This document shows positions 16,638-24,782 of a stretch of DNA of 26,195 nucleotides, piece after piece. The notes beneath the pieces were generated by a model. It saw nothing but the letters and a program-made list of their open reading frames with translations. It did not search any database and was not told where the DNA came from. The DNA is from a virus. The stretch is taken from positions 1 to 26,195 of IMG/VR virus record IMGVR_UViG_3300025674_005971; one strand, given 5' to 3'. The translations under genes and the position numbers were made by a program. Every line of letters begins with the position of its first letter. Position 1 is the first letter of the stretch.

Positions 16638-17426
16638 CTACCAAAATTCAGAGTCTTGTTTTGGTGTGTGAGTTTCGTGTCTTTCAATCAAGTGATTATA
16701 GCTTGATGATGATGTTGGGTATGGTTTTAATGGGTGCTTTAATTTAGCCATAATCTGACGCTTTTCTCTCTTATCTGTGAGTATCTGTAAATACCTATGT
16801 TTGTTAGCCATAGGTTTTGTCCAAAACTCAGATATACCATTTTTACCAAGTATTGTTTTAAGTGAGGAAACACTTACAGTTCCCCACTTATCATATACAC
16901 TTCGTTCAGGTATCCATTTATGAGGATTTGTAACAGAAAGCCAATAACTAGGAATTAACTTTATATCATCACCACTCTGATATAACCAATTAGTTGCTTG
17001 ATACACTTTACCTTCATGGTCTTGTTCGGGGTCTGCGTAGCTAATTAAAACCTTTATGTTTGGCACGTTTTCCTTTAACCATCTGAATGATTGTGATATA
17101 CAATATGATTCAATGTTCGAACCATACCCATCGTGGATATACATTCGGGTTAATTCCAAGCACTCGTCATTTTCTAAATCATCTGTAATTGATTTTACAG
17201 TTAATCTACCAAGTGGAAACCCATAAACCAAACACCCTATCAACTCTTCAAAGTTACCCAACACATCGGGGTTGTCATTTTTGTAAAAAACACCCAATGC
17301 GTAACGACATGAGGTCCATGTGTGAGAATAATGATATTTAACTACCATGTTCTCAGCTACTGATTTTTTTATTTCTCGAAGTGTAACTCGCGATGTATCA
17401 CAATAAAACTTATTAGGTTCTTTCAT
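16638..17426 (-). CDS. Mom-like DNA-modification protein (GNAT fold), copy 1
   Basis: The 262-residue protein carries the Mom-family signature. It has VVKYHYSHTWTSCRYALGVF (29-48, His/Tyr/Ser cluster), LIGCLVYGFP (62-71), CLELTRMYIHDG (89-100), SFRWLKENVPNIKVLISYAD (113-131) with SYADP, and HEGKVYQATNWLY (137-149). Phage Mu Mom is a GNAT-fold enzyme that converts adenine in DNA to a carbamoylmethyl (acetamido) derivative, protecting it from restriction. The C-terminal 80 residues (PERSVYDKWGTVSVSSLK, HRYLQI) are also typical. It follows copy 2 with an ATGA overlap (17423-17426), so the two are made together. Family assignment is strong; that the enzyme modifies adenine here is inferred. Confidence 0.85.
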   Translation of the reverse strand: MKEPNKFYCDTSRVTLREIKKSVAENMVVKYHYSHTWTSCRYALGVFYKNDNPDVLGNFEELIGCLVYGFPLGRLTVKSITDDLENDECLELTRMYIHDGYGSNIESYCISQSFRWLKENVPNIKVLISYADPEQDHEGKVYQATNWLYQSGDDIKLIPSYWLSVTNPHKWIPERSVYDKWGTVSVSSLKTILGKNGISEFWTKPMANKHRYLQILTDKREKRQIMAKLKHPLKPYPTSSSSYNHLIERHETHTPKQDSEFW

Positions 17427-18211
17427 ATATCAAAAAATGTTTTGGACTTCTCATTTATTCCATATTTTTGATAATTGTGGTTGAACACATCCATGTTGAA
17501 TTTTGGCATAGGTATCACTTCAAATTTACCAGTATTAACTCGTTTTTCAAAAAGCAAATCACTTTGTTTTGGGTATGGTAGATTACCATATAAATTGTAA
17601 ACAAGTTTTCTATTTGATTTATCCAATGGGTAAATGTATCTAAACATCAATCCCCTAATTCTTGATATTTTTTTGTATTCACAAAACTCATGAGTTAACC
17701 AAAAAACCTTTGACTTACCTAGTATCTGAGCATTTTCTTTACACAACTCCTTTGCACTTCGGGGGTGTATTTTTTCACCAGTAGATTCATCGAGATATAC
17801 ATCAGTTTTAAATTTACCAATATAAATGAAATTTGATGCTTGATACACATAACCACATTTACCCATGATTCCATCAGCAAGAGTATATAGAAATTTTATA
17901 TCTAAATTTTTCTTTATCCACTTGATGAGTTGTGATAATGCATAAGACCCCCAATTAGAATTGTTTTTATCGGGGATAAAGCACATCTTACCAATTTCAA
18001 AATAATCTGCAGTGGTAAATTGTTTATTTGGAAATATCTTTTTAATGGTTTGTAAGGGTTGTGTACCCCAACCAAGCGTTACCACTCCTACTAGTTTATC
18101 ATCTTCAAAAAACCCAATATAATGTTTTGTTAACCTTGGAAGTATCTTACTATAATGATATTGTTGTATAAATGGTACTGCTAAAGACTTCGGTATCTCT
18201 TTAATCAACAT
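17423..18211 (-). CDS. Mom-like DNA-modification protein (GNAT fold), copy 2
   Basis: Also 262 residues and clearly related to copy 1: FIQQYHYSKILPRLTKHYIG (14-33), KLVGVVTLGWG (39-49), FEIGKMCFIPD (71-81) in place of LELTRMYIHD, SYALSQLIKWIKKN (89-102), LYTLADGIMG (108-117) replacing SYADP, and CGYVYQASNFIYIG (119-132). The loss of the SYAD-P motif and the ELxRM-type strand suggests altered chemistry or a different substrate. The C-terminal half (FKTDVYLDESTGEKIHPRS, RGLMFRYIYPLD) is longer than in Mu Mom. It is the first gene of the pair; the DUF5522 gene ends 7 bases upstream of its ATG. It may modify DNA bases in another way or assist copy 1. Confidence 0.75.
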   Translation of the reverse strand: MLIKEIPKSLAVPFIQQYHYSKILPRLTKHYIGFFEDDKLVGVVTLGWGTQPLQTIKKIFPNKQFTTADYFEIGKMCFIPDKNNSNWGSYALSQLIKWIKKNLDIKFLYTLADGIMGKCGYVYQASNFIYIGKFKTDVYLDESTGEKIHPRSAKELCKENAQILGKSKVFWLTHEFCEYKKISRIRGLMFRYIYPLDKSNRKLVYNLYGNLPYPKQSDLLFEKRVNTGKFEVIPMPKFNMDVFNHNYQKYGINEKSKTFFDI

Positions 18212-18218
18212 CGGTCAA

Positions 18219-18365
18219 TCATTTAATCTTAGTAGAGCCTTTCTTATGCTTTGGATTATATGGACAATGGCGGCAACCATTACCACAACAGTAACCTCGT
18301 TTCATATGATACTGTTCAGTAAAAACTACCTTACCATTGTCCATATAGTAATCCTTTGATTTCAA
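18219..18365 (-). CDS. DUF5522-like cysteine-rich microprotein
   Basis: A frame of 42 codons from the ATG at 18344, or 49 including an upstream TTG at 18365, encodes a small protein with the core VVFTEQYHMKRGYCCGNGCR followed by HCPYN. This matches the DUF5522 family (VFTxxYHLKRGYCCGNGCRHCPY), small proteins of unknown function with a CC-x3-C-x2-C cluster that probably binds a metal. The upstream residues KSKDYYMDNGK also fit the family's usual N-terminus, so I prefer the TTG start. It lies 12 bases after the ribonucleotide reductase stop and 7 bases before the Mom-like pair. It is easily missed because it is shorter than most gene callers accept. Confidence 0.8.
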   Translation of the reverse strand: MKSKDYYMDNGKVVFTEQYHMKRGYCCGNGCRHCPYNPKHKKGSTKIK

Positions 18366-18377
18366 AAAAACCCGACA

Positions 18378-20234
18378 TCAAGCAATTTCGCAACTTGAAC
18401 CAGCGCATGCCAATTCTCCTTTCAAGTCAGTTTCATCTGTGAGTTCGATTACTTTACTCAAGTCAACATCATGCAAACTTTTCATCAATCTTTCATAGTC
18501 TTCCTTTGTACAGTCCTCAAATGGGGCTTGAGTATAAGTTCCACCGTTATATGGTAAAACGGATAAACCATTGTAATTTTCACGCTCACTCCACATCCAC
18601 TCACCAACAGCATCCCAATCGCCATCTTTAATGGATACGGTAGCTGATACGTTATGGGTGTTATTTCCATTTCTATGACCCGGTACAATCCATTCTTCAG
18701 AAACTTTTTTAACACGTTCTAACAAGTCAAAACTACTCTCGGTTCTTAGAATGGCACCAGAAGGCGCTTTCTGAGGAATTGAAATAACTGCCGTATCATG
18801 TGGTCGGAAATACTCATCCTCTATAAGTTCTGGGTGATTTATTGCAAGATATGTATAAATTGCTTCATTCTTACCTACACGAATTCTACGGATGTAATAA
18901 TCATTGTGCCAAGCATGAATTCCAGAACTTGTACCAAGTGTCAATGAAGTTGTACCAGCAGGTTTCACACAAGTGGTTCTAGCTGCTGGGTTGATACCAA
19001 TGAGATTTGCCACTCTTTCATTTTCATCTTTCACAACATTTGCAGCTTTACTCATATCATATCCAAGTACCACACCACTTCCAATACCTGTCATACTAAC
19101 GCCAATCAAAGCGTCCTTTTCAGTTGTACGTTGCCATATTGGTCTAAGATAGTGAAAATCGGTATATCCAGCTTGTAGAGTTCCAATAAACGCAGCTGCC
19201 TTAACACGAGTATTAAGGTCTTCTTGTGATTCAATATTACTTACGTTCACTTCTGTTAGATTACAGAACTGATATGGACGAAGTGCGATTTCGCAGCAAG
19301 GGTTTGTACCCCAATCCTTATCATTTGATAAATAGATACCCGGTTCTCCAGCTCCAGAAAGTTCAACACGTTTCCATATATCCATAAAGAACTTTTTGGT
19401 TATACGATGTCTCATCAAAACTGCCGAATTGTTAGCTCTACCACGTTGTGGGTTCTTCTCCCACCAATGGCCACTTTTACAAGAAATCATGTCATCATCA
19501 TCGGCAGAGAATAATGAGATAAGTGCGGCTCTGCGGATTCCACCCGCCAATACAGCATCAGCAATATAACAAACAATATCATGAACTTCAATTGGTTTTA
19601 GTTTTTCTCCATCTTGTTTTTCTGAAAGAATTCCTTCTACTTTAATCAAACATTCCTTTAATGGTTGTGGTCCGGGGGCCTTACCACCACTTGTAACAAG
19701 TCTAGCACCCTTTGGGCGAATATCACTAAAATCGAATTTGATTTTACTACCACCATATAAGTAACTCTTAATTAAAACCTTAACCGAATCGGCCCAACCC
19801 TGAATGGAATCATCAATTAAAAATCTACGTGTTCTGTTTATATTTGGTTTACGAATTTCGGGTAATTTTTCTACATGGTGTTTTTGAACACTATAACCTA
19901 CGCCAGTACCTCCCAAAAGTAAAAACATAATTTCACTAAAAGAACGCCAATCATCAATTGGTAGATACGCACAATTGTAAACTCTATTTGGACTAATTTC
20001 AATAGCCTTACCGGCAAACTGCATACTACGCATTGAGGGTAAAACCTTTTTGTCATACACCAATTGATACACACTTTCAATTTCATCCCGTAAATCTGGA
20101 TATTTCTTGATATGCATTTCTTTGTTTCGGTCTACCAATTCCTCCCATGTTTCCCGTCTATTCAACTCGGGGATATACTTGGCGTACTTCATATACACCG
20201 TAATGTCTGATAAAATTTTATTTGATAATTCCAT
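18378..20234 (-). CDS. nrdJ: adenosylcobalamin-dependent (class II) ribonucleotide reductase
   Basis: The 618-residue enzyme reduces ribonucleotides to deoxyribonucleotides for phage replication. Active-site residues align with the Lactobacillus RTPR type: redox Cys88 in VYNCAYLP, the NPCCEIALRPYQFCN segment with Asn311, thiyl Cys313, Glu315 and redox partner Cys324, and the C-terminal pair Cys610/Cys615 in ACAGSSCEIA that passes electrons from thioredoxin. The substrate and specificity loops contain SDIRPKGARLV and GGKAPGPQPL. No N-terminal ATP-cone is visible, so overall activity control is probably absent. It needs no oxygen but depends on vitamin B12 from the host. It starts at 20234, about 29 bases after a TGATATTTATA element, and ends 12 bases before the DUF5522 gene. 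Confidence 0.95.
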   Translation of the reverse strand: MELSNKILSDITVYMKYAKYIPELNRRETWEELVDRNKEMHIKKYPDLRDEIESVYQLVYDKKVLPSMRSMQFAGKAIEISPNRVYNCAYLPIDDWRSFSEIMFLLLGGTGVGYSVQKHHVEKLPEIRKPNINRTRRFLIDDSIQGWADSVKVLIKSYLYGGSKIKFDFSDIRPKGARLVTSGGKAPGPQPLKECLIKVEGILSEKQDGEKLKPIEVHDIVCYIADAVLAGGIRRAALISLFSADDDDMISCKSGHWWEKNPQRGRANNSAVLMRHRITKKFFMDIWKRVELSGAGEPGIYLSNDKDWGTNPCCEIALRPYQFCNLTEVNVSNIESQEDLNTRVKAAAFIGTLQAGYTDFHYLRPIWQRTTEKDALIGVSMTGIGSGVVLGYDMSKAANVVKDENERVANLIGINPAARTTCVKPAGTTSLTLGTSSGIHAWHNDYYIRRIRVGKNEAIYTYLAINHPELIEDEYFRPHDTAVISIPQKAPSGAILRTESSFDLLERVKKVSEEWIVPGHRNGNNTHNVSATVSIKDGDWDAVGEWMWSERENYNGLSVLPYNGGTYTQAPFEDCTKEDYERLMKSLHDVDLSKVIELTDETDLKGELACAGSSCEIA

Positions 20235-20263
20235 ATTATAAATCTCTAATTTTTAGTTGGATA

Positions 20264-20274
20264 TATAAATATCA
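20264..20274 (-). promoter_or_regulatory. TGATATTTATA element upstream of nrdJ
   Basis: Third exact copy of the minus-strand 11-mer, between the gp41-like helicase stop (20282) and the nrdJ ATG (20234). It marks a probable new transcript start for nrdJ, DUF5522 and the Mom-like genes. Inferred from recurrence only. Confidence 0.45.
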
Positions 20275-20281
20275 CATAACA

Positions 20282-21634
20282 CTATCCAGAAGTTAATTCT
20301 TTGAATTTATTTTTCAATAATTTTCGAGTATAATCCTGACCGTTATCCATTGATTTTTGCGTTGTCTTCCCATCAGTAGATTGACTATCATAAATGTCTA
20401 TCTTACCATTTGATGCATTCATTTTAGTTGGGAATGTAATACCATCTGGCCCAAATCTATTTTTAATCACATGAATTCTACCAGTACCAGCCACCTTATC
20501 TTCCAATTTACGAGATAGTGAAACAACAAAATCGGCCGTCATGATTTTACTGTAATCCTCAGAAATCTTTTCAGCTCCAATTACATCATCCTCAAGAGCC
20601 GCACGATTGGCCTGACTTGCAGTCCACACTGGTAATTCTTGCTCTCCGGCCAATCCACGTAACATTTCATAGATACTACCCAATTCATGTCTAATTTCTC
20701 TTGATGTTATGGAAGACCTTAAAAGGTCGGCATAGTCTACAATTATCAAATCTGGATTAAACCCTTGTATCTTACATTTTTCAATATGACTTGATAATGT
20801 ATTAGTTGTTGCCGTTTTTGTTGGATAATACTTGATTACCAAATCACCTTTGATGTTACCAACAATTCTCTTTACTTCATCAATATTGTATTTCAAATTT
20901 TGATTGGCTATACCAGTGAAAATACTATCATATCTCAATCCAACGTAAGCCTGATTTAACTCAAGCGTATAGTGGATTACCTTTAATCCAGAACGAACGG
21001 CATTTGCTCCTATATTGGCTAGTAACCAAGATTTTCCAATACCGGCTGGTGCTACTACAACCCCAAGTTCACCCTTACCCAATCCACCGGAGGTCACATC
21101 ATCAATGACATCCCAACCTGTAGTGATTGTATTTCGAACCGATTCTTCATATCGCTCATCAATATGTTGCATGTATTCATGTCCAACATCTCTATCAGCA
21201 CCTGCTTTCATTGCAGTATCAATCTTCAGCTTAATTTCATCATACTTACCATTTTTCAGTAAGTTCACAGAGTCCATTATAGCAGACTTCAACCTTTGAT
21301 TTTTACAAAACTCAAGAGTTTTTTCCTTTACAAACTCCAAATCATCCGACTCTAAATGTTTCCAAATTTGCTTAATTTGGTCAACAACCATTTCTTTTAG
21401 AACATCATTTTCTATTTCACTAATTTTAACCTTTAACACCTCCATCGATGGAGATGTTTTGTATTGTTGAAAATATTCACGGATTACATCGATGATAAAT
21501 TGATTTGCCTCACTCTCAAAATAACTAGTTTCTAATATATCAATAACTTGATTTAGAAATGACTTATCTTTGAAAAGAGAAGCCAACACCTTTATCTGAA
21601 AATTATAACCATACTCACTCAGTCTATCTGTCAT
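20282..21634 (-). CDS. replicative DNA helicase, DnaB/gp41 type
   Basis: The 450-residue protein has a DnaB-like layout. The N-terminal helical domain (residues 1-150, with SYFESEANQFIIDVIREYF) precedes a RecA-like motor that starts TTGWDVIDDVTSGGLGKGELG. Walker A is APAGIGKSWLL (195-205), Walker B is PDLIIVDYADLL (about 290-301), QASNRAAL matches motif H3, and SRKLEDK plus HVIKNRFGPDGITF supply the Arg finger and DNA-binding loops. It is the hexameric helicase that unwinds DNA at the replication fork. Length and motifs fit T4 gp41 (475). The ATG forms an ATGA overlap with the Rnh gene stop (21631-21634). The primase partner gp61 is not in this window. Confidence 0.93.
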   Translation of the reverse strand: MTDRLSEYGYNFQIKVLASLFKDKSFLNQVIDILETSYFESEANQFIIDVIREYFQQYKTSPSMEVLKVKISEIENDVLKEMVVDQIKQIWKHLESDDLEFVKEKTLEFCKNQRLKSAIMDSVNLLKNGKYDEIKLKIDTAMKAGADRDVGHEYMQHIDERYEESVRNTITTGWDVIDDVTSGGLGKGELGVVVAPAGIGKSWLLANIGANAVRSGLKVIHYTLELNQAYVGLRYDSIFTGIANQNLKYNIDEVKRIVGNIKGDLVIKYYPTKTATTNTLSSHIEKCKIQGFNPDLIIVDYADLLRSSITSREIRHELGSIYEMLRGLAGEQELPVWTASQANRAALEDDVIGAEKISEDYSKIMTADFVVSLSRKLEDKVAGTGRIHVIKNRFGPDGITFPTKMNASNGKIDIYDSQSTDGKTTQKSMDNGQDYTRKLLKNKFKELTSG

Positions 21635-22674
21635 ACGCTATGGGATTTATCAGCCATAACATTTAACGTTGTAAATACTTCACGTATCCATACATCTGGA
21701 TTTTTGATGGAAGTATTCATCATATCTTGAATTAACATTCTAGTTATAGCTAATTTATTTAATCTATTAATTGGTTGTCTAACAGAATCCATTATTGATG
21801 ATTTGGCAAATCCAGAAATATCAACATCACGTAACTGCATTAACTGATAGTTACGTTCTAGGATTGATTTACTGTCTCGAATAGTTTCAATCAATTTTGA
21901 CTTGCTGTTAGAATTACAAACATAATCAATTATTTCGTGAATACCAACCGATTCACTATCAAAAAGTATTGGAATTTGCTTTTTAAGAGACTTTGGACCA
22001 GCCCCTCGAATACCACCAATGTTGTCTGATTTATCACCAATTATCGAACGGTACTCTAAAAAATTATGGGAGTGTATCCCAAATTCATCAAATACAGATT
22101 CGCAGTCATACAGTTTCTTTTTTGTCGGGGACCAAACTCTAACTCTATCATCAACCAACTGTAAAAAATCTTTGTCGGAAGACATAATAAAACATTCTTC
22201 CTGATTGTATATTTGTTGTGTGATGTATGCTATAGCATCATCTGCTTCTATATTATCAATAGCCAATGTGGTTATTGGAAGATTATCCATATATTCTATT
22301 AACCTAGACATTTGTCTAGTCATAGATACCTTTTCTTCTTCCAATGAATATGTGTTTGGTCTAAAAACTTTCTGAGAAACTTTACGATTGGATTTATACC
22401 CATCATACAACTTCCTACGTCTTACAGAACCACCTTTACCATCGAAGCAAACAATTACTCTAGTAGGTTTTAGCATCTTAATGGCATACCCCATACTCAA
22501 AAGGGAACCAGTAATCCCCCCAATATGTTCACCGTTATCATTTACAACAGGCGTTGCTGCAAATGACCTAATAAAAAGGTTGAGTCCGTCAACCAACAAT
22601 ATCCTAGAATTTGGATTATCATTGGTTGCGGACTCTTCCTTTAAGTTCCGCAGAATTTCAATATACTTGTTCAC
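21631..22674 (-). CDS. 5'-3' exonuclease / RNase H of the FEN family (T4 Rnh-like)
   Basis: The 347-residue protein carries the PIN/FEN acid cluster: LLVDGLNLFIRSF (Asp at about 28), VIVCFDGKGGSVRRRKLYDG, NIEADDAIAYI, MSSDKDFLQLVDDRVRVWSP, and GDKSDNIGGIRGAGPKSLKK for the helix-hairpin-helix that holds DNA. In T4, Rnh removes RNA primers and acts as a 5' nuclease on lagging-strand DNA. The start is a GTG at 22674, eight bases inside the tail of the UvsX region, and it ends in an ATGA overlap with the helicase. Extra N-terminal residues (EILRNLKEESATNDNPN) precede the catalytic domain. Family assignment is secure; the RNase H role is by analogy with T4. Confidence 0.88.
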   Translation of the reverse strand: MNKYIEILRNLKEESATNDNPNSRILLVDGLNLFIRSFAATPVVNDNGEHIGGITGSLLSMGYAIKMLKPTRVIVCFDGKGGSVRRRKLYDGYKSNRKVSQKVFRPNTYSLEEEKVSMTRQMSRLIEYMDNLPITTLAIDNIEADDAIAYITQQIYNQEECFIMSSDKDFLQLVDDRVRVWSPTKKKLYDCESVFDEFGIHSHNFLEYRSIIGDKSDNIGGIRGAGPKSLKKQIPILFDSESVGIHEIIDYVCNSNSKSKLIETIRDSKSILERNYQLMQLRDVDISGFAKSSIMDSVRQPINRLNKLAITRMLIQDMMNTSIKNPDVWIREVFTTLNVMADKSHSV

Positions 22675-22679
22675 TAAAT

Positions 22680-23795
22680 TTAGCCATTTGGAACATCATC
22701 AATACCAACCTCAATATCATCAATACCTATATTGTCGGTTTTGTAAGCCATGATTACCGCATCTGCAATTTTGTTGTAGATATCATCTCGATTAGATGAA
22801 TCACTCAGTACCCTTTCTTCGAAGTCCTTTGATTGGAATTTGATTTCTTCACCAGTTTCTTCATTGATGTAAGTATACCAAGCGCCACTTTGCTTTACGA
22901 TGTTGTAATCTTTCATCACCTCTAACCAACTACCAAAATCATCAATACCGGATTCAAAAAGTATATTAAACTCAGCGGTACGTAGTGGTGGTCCCATTCG
23001 ATTTTTCACAACTTGTGCCTTCGTTTTGATACCAACCACTTGTTCTTTACCATGTATCTTTGCCTTCAATTGACCAACAGATTTCAATCTCAATCTGCAA
23101 GATGCGTGGAACTGAAGCGCTTTACCACCTGAAGTAGTATACTTGTCTCCAAACATAACACCAAGTTTTTCTCGGAGTTGGTTTGTAAAAACCAAAGCCA
23201 CTCGTTGTCTACCAATCAATTGTGTAATCTTTCGCATTGCCTTTGAAATAACAATTGCCTTGGCAGTAGACCACCCATCCTTTTCATAATCAGCAGATTG
23301 TTCTACTTTGGTTGTAGCGGCGGCTACCGAATCAACCACAATGGTAACCAACTTATCTTTATCAGACTCACGAACTTTTGTAATGATACTTTCAACAATT
23401 TCAAATATATCTTCAACCGTTTCCGTTTGGATATATAACATCTTGTTTAGGTCAACACCAATAGCCCCCAAAAACTGCTCATTGATAGCATTTTCAGTAT
23501 CTATGAATATGGCCAACCCGTCCTTCTTTTGAGTATTTGCCAAAAGATGAGCGGCTACCAACGACTTACCAGAAGCTTCAAGTCCGGTTATCTCTGTAAT
23601 TCTACCAACTGGTATTCCACCATGTTTTCTATTGGAAATAGCCAAATCTAACATAGATGACCCTGTAGAAATCCACTCAGTTAAGTCAGTTGGAGTTTCT
23701 TCCATTCCGTCTAAAAAGAAAGCCGTTTTATAGTCCTTAAACTTTTTATTGATAGAATCGGCTATAACTTGTGTTAAATCATCACGTTTGCTCAT
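22680..23795 (-). CDS. RecA-family recombinase (UvsX-like)
   Basis: A RecA-type ATPase: ITGLEASGKSLVAAHLL contains the Walker A P-loop (GLEASGKS), KDKLVTIVVDSVAAAT the Walker B strand, ALVFTNQLREKLGVMFGDKY the L1-like loop/Q-motif, and TTSGGKALQFHASCRLRL the L2 region. It catalyses strand exchange in recombination-dependent replication and repair. The sequence is closer in layout to bacterial RecA than to T4 UvsX. I chose the ATG at 23795 (MSKRDDLTQVIADS), which overlaps the 60-residue gene by 14 bases; ATGs at 23801 and 23822 are possible. The C-terminal tail is acidic (NIGIDDIEVGIDDVP), as in RecA proteins, where it restrains activity. Confidence 0.95.
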   Translation of the reverse strand: MSKRDDLTQVIADSINKKFKDYKTAFFLDGMEETPTDLTEWISTGSSMLDLAISNRKHGGIPVGRITEITGLEASGKSLVAAHLLANTQKKDGLAIFIDTENAINEQFLGAIGVDLNKMLYIQTETVEDIFEIVESIITKVRESDKDKLVTIVVDSVAAATTKVEQSADYEKDGWSTAKAIVISKAMRKITQLIGRQRVALVFTNQLREKLGVMFGDKYTTSGGKALQFHASCRLRLKSVGQLKAKIHGKEQVVGIKTKAQVVKNRMGPPLRTAEFNILFESGIDDFGSWLEVMKDYNIVKQSGAWYTYINEETGEEIKFQSKDFEERVLSDSSNRDDIYNKIADAVIMAYKTDNIGIDDIEVGIDDVPNG

Positions 23796-23964
23796 CGGCA
23801 TTTTCCCATTTTGAAATTTCATTGATGTTCTTTAAAACGTGAGCAATGATATCACTAATGGCACCATTGAATTGCCCACGTTTATCCAACTCACCCGCCA
23901 AAGTTTTGATAGGTGATTCTACATTTTTAGAAATGTACTTTTTACCGTCAGATGTAATTTTCAT
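23782..23964 (-). CDS. hypothetical 60-residue protein between gp32 and uvsX
   Basis: A short protein starting MKITSDGKKYISKNVESPIK, with a helical, basic/hydrophobic middle (TLAGELDKRGQFNGAISDII) and an acidic end (WENADEQT). There is no membrane segment or cysteine. It fills the gap between gp32 and UvsX exactly, with its end overlapping the recombinase start by 14-40 bases, which supports a real gene. Position suggests a small accessory of single-strand binding or recombination, but the family is not recognised. Confidence 0.6.
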   Translation of the reverse strand: MKITSDGKKYISKNVESPIKTLAGELDKRGQFNGAISDIIAHVLKNINEISKWENADEQT

Positions 23965-23982
23965 AATTAAGAGTTAAGTGGA

Positions 23983-24735
23983 TTAGGAATTGAATAGGTC
24001 ATCAAATGCTGAATCCAAATCATCGGTTTTAGTAACCGAACTGGTTTCTTGTTTTTCAGATTGAACTTGTTCATCGACAACTTCATCTTGATTGATATAC
24101 ATTTCAAGAGCATTCTTTAGTTCATCATACGAACGCTTTTCAAAGACATCAAAGAAATCGGATTGTTGATTCAACACCATATCGGCGATAGCCCGCTCTT
24201 CAGTTGCCGGAGTTGGGTTTGGTTTAATCATGATAGATGTTTTGGGATAATTAGCGCCTTCGGCAGGAACGTAAGTAACAACCACATCTCTACCATTTTT
24301 CAAGTCGGTAATATCACCATAATCGGGGTCAACAATATAGTTGAGCAATTCTTGATAAACAGTTTTACCGAATCCCCAAAGTTTAACACCCTCATTTTCC
24401 TTACCACGAACCAATACAGGAACATAAATTCTCATTTTTGGTTCTAGCTTACGACCAAGTTGCCAATCTTCCTTAACACCAGTTGACTTCAACTGCTCGG
24501 AAAATTCAACAATAGGGTCTGATTCTCCATAGGTTTGTGGAGATAAATAAGTTTTTCTACCCAAATTGTAATGAAAATAACCTTCAATGAAAGGATTTTC
24601 CTTATTGAATTGATAAGGTACAATTCGGATTTGGTTTTTACCAGTTTCAGGTTTCCAAATAAAATCACTCTTCTTTGAAGTTGATTTTTGCAAGCTGTTT
24701 AGTTTGTTTCTAATTGAATCTAAATCTAGTGACAT
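23983..24735 (-). CDS. single-stranded DNA-binding protein (T4 gp32-like)
   Basis: A 250-residue protein with the gp32 layout: an N-terminal basic helix region (SIRNKLNSLQKSTSKK) in place of the gp32 LAST-type cooperativity motif, a core with WKPETGKNQIRIVPYQF and FHYNLGRKTYLSPQTYG, and KMRIYVPVLVRGKENEGVKL. The C-terminal tail is acidic (TDDLDSAFDDLFNS), the part that in T4 recruits replication partners. It has no cysteine at all, so the structural zinc site of T4 gp32 is missing. It coats single-stranded DNA and organises replication, recombination and repair. No Shine-Dalgarno sequence precedes the ATG; the leader contains CTTATATTTACAAA, possibly a promoter. Confidence 0.88.
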   Translation of the reverse strand: MSLDLDSIRNKLNSLQKSTSKKSDFIWKPETGKNQIRIVPYQFNKENPFIEGYFHYNLGRKTYLSPQTYGESDPIVEFSEQLKSTGVKEDWQLGRKLEPKMRIYVPVLVRGKENEGVKLWGFGKTVYQELLNYIVDPDYGDITDLKNGRDVVVTYVPAEGANYPKTSIMIKPNPTPATEERAIADMVLNQQSDFFDVFEKRSYDELKNALEMYINQDEVVDEQVQSEKQETSSVTKTDDLDSAFDDLFNS

Positions 24736-24782
24736 AATTTTGAATTTTAAGTTTTTAGTGATGTTTGTAAATATAAGAATTG

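Noticed and set aside
22388-22753. Plus-strand frame of 121 codons across the Rnh/UvsX junction
   Set aside because: It lies opposite two clear genes, has no recognisable domain and no leader signal.
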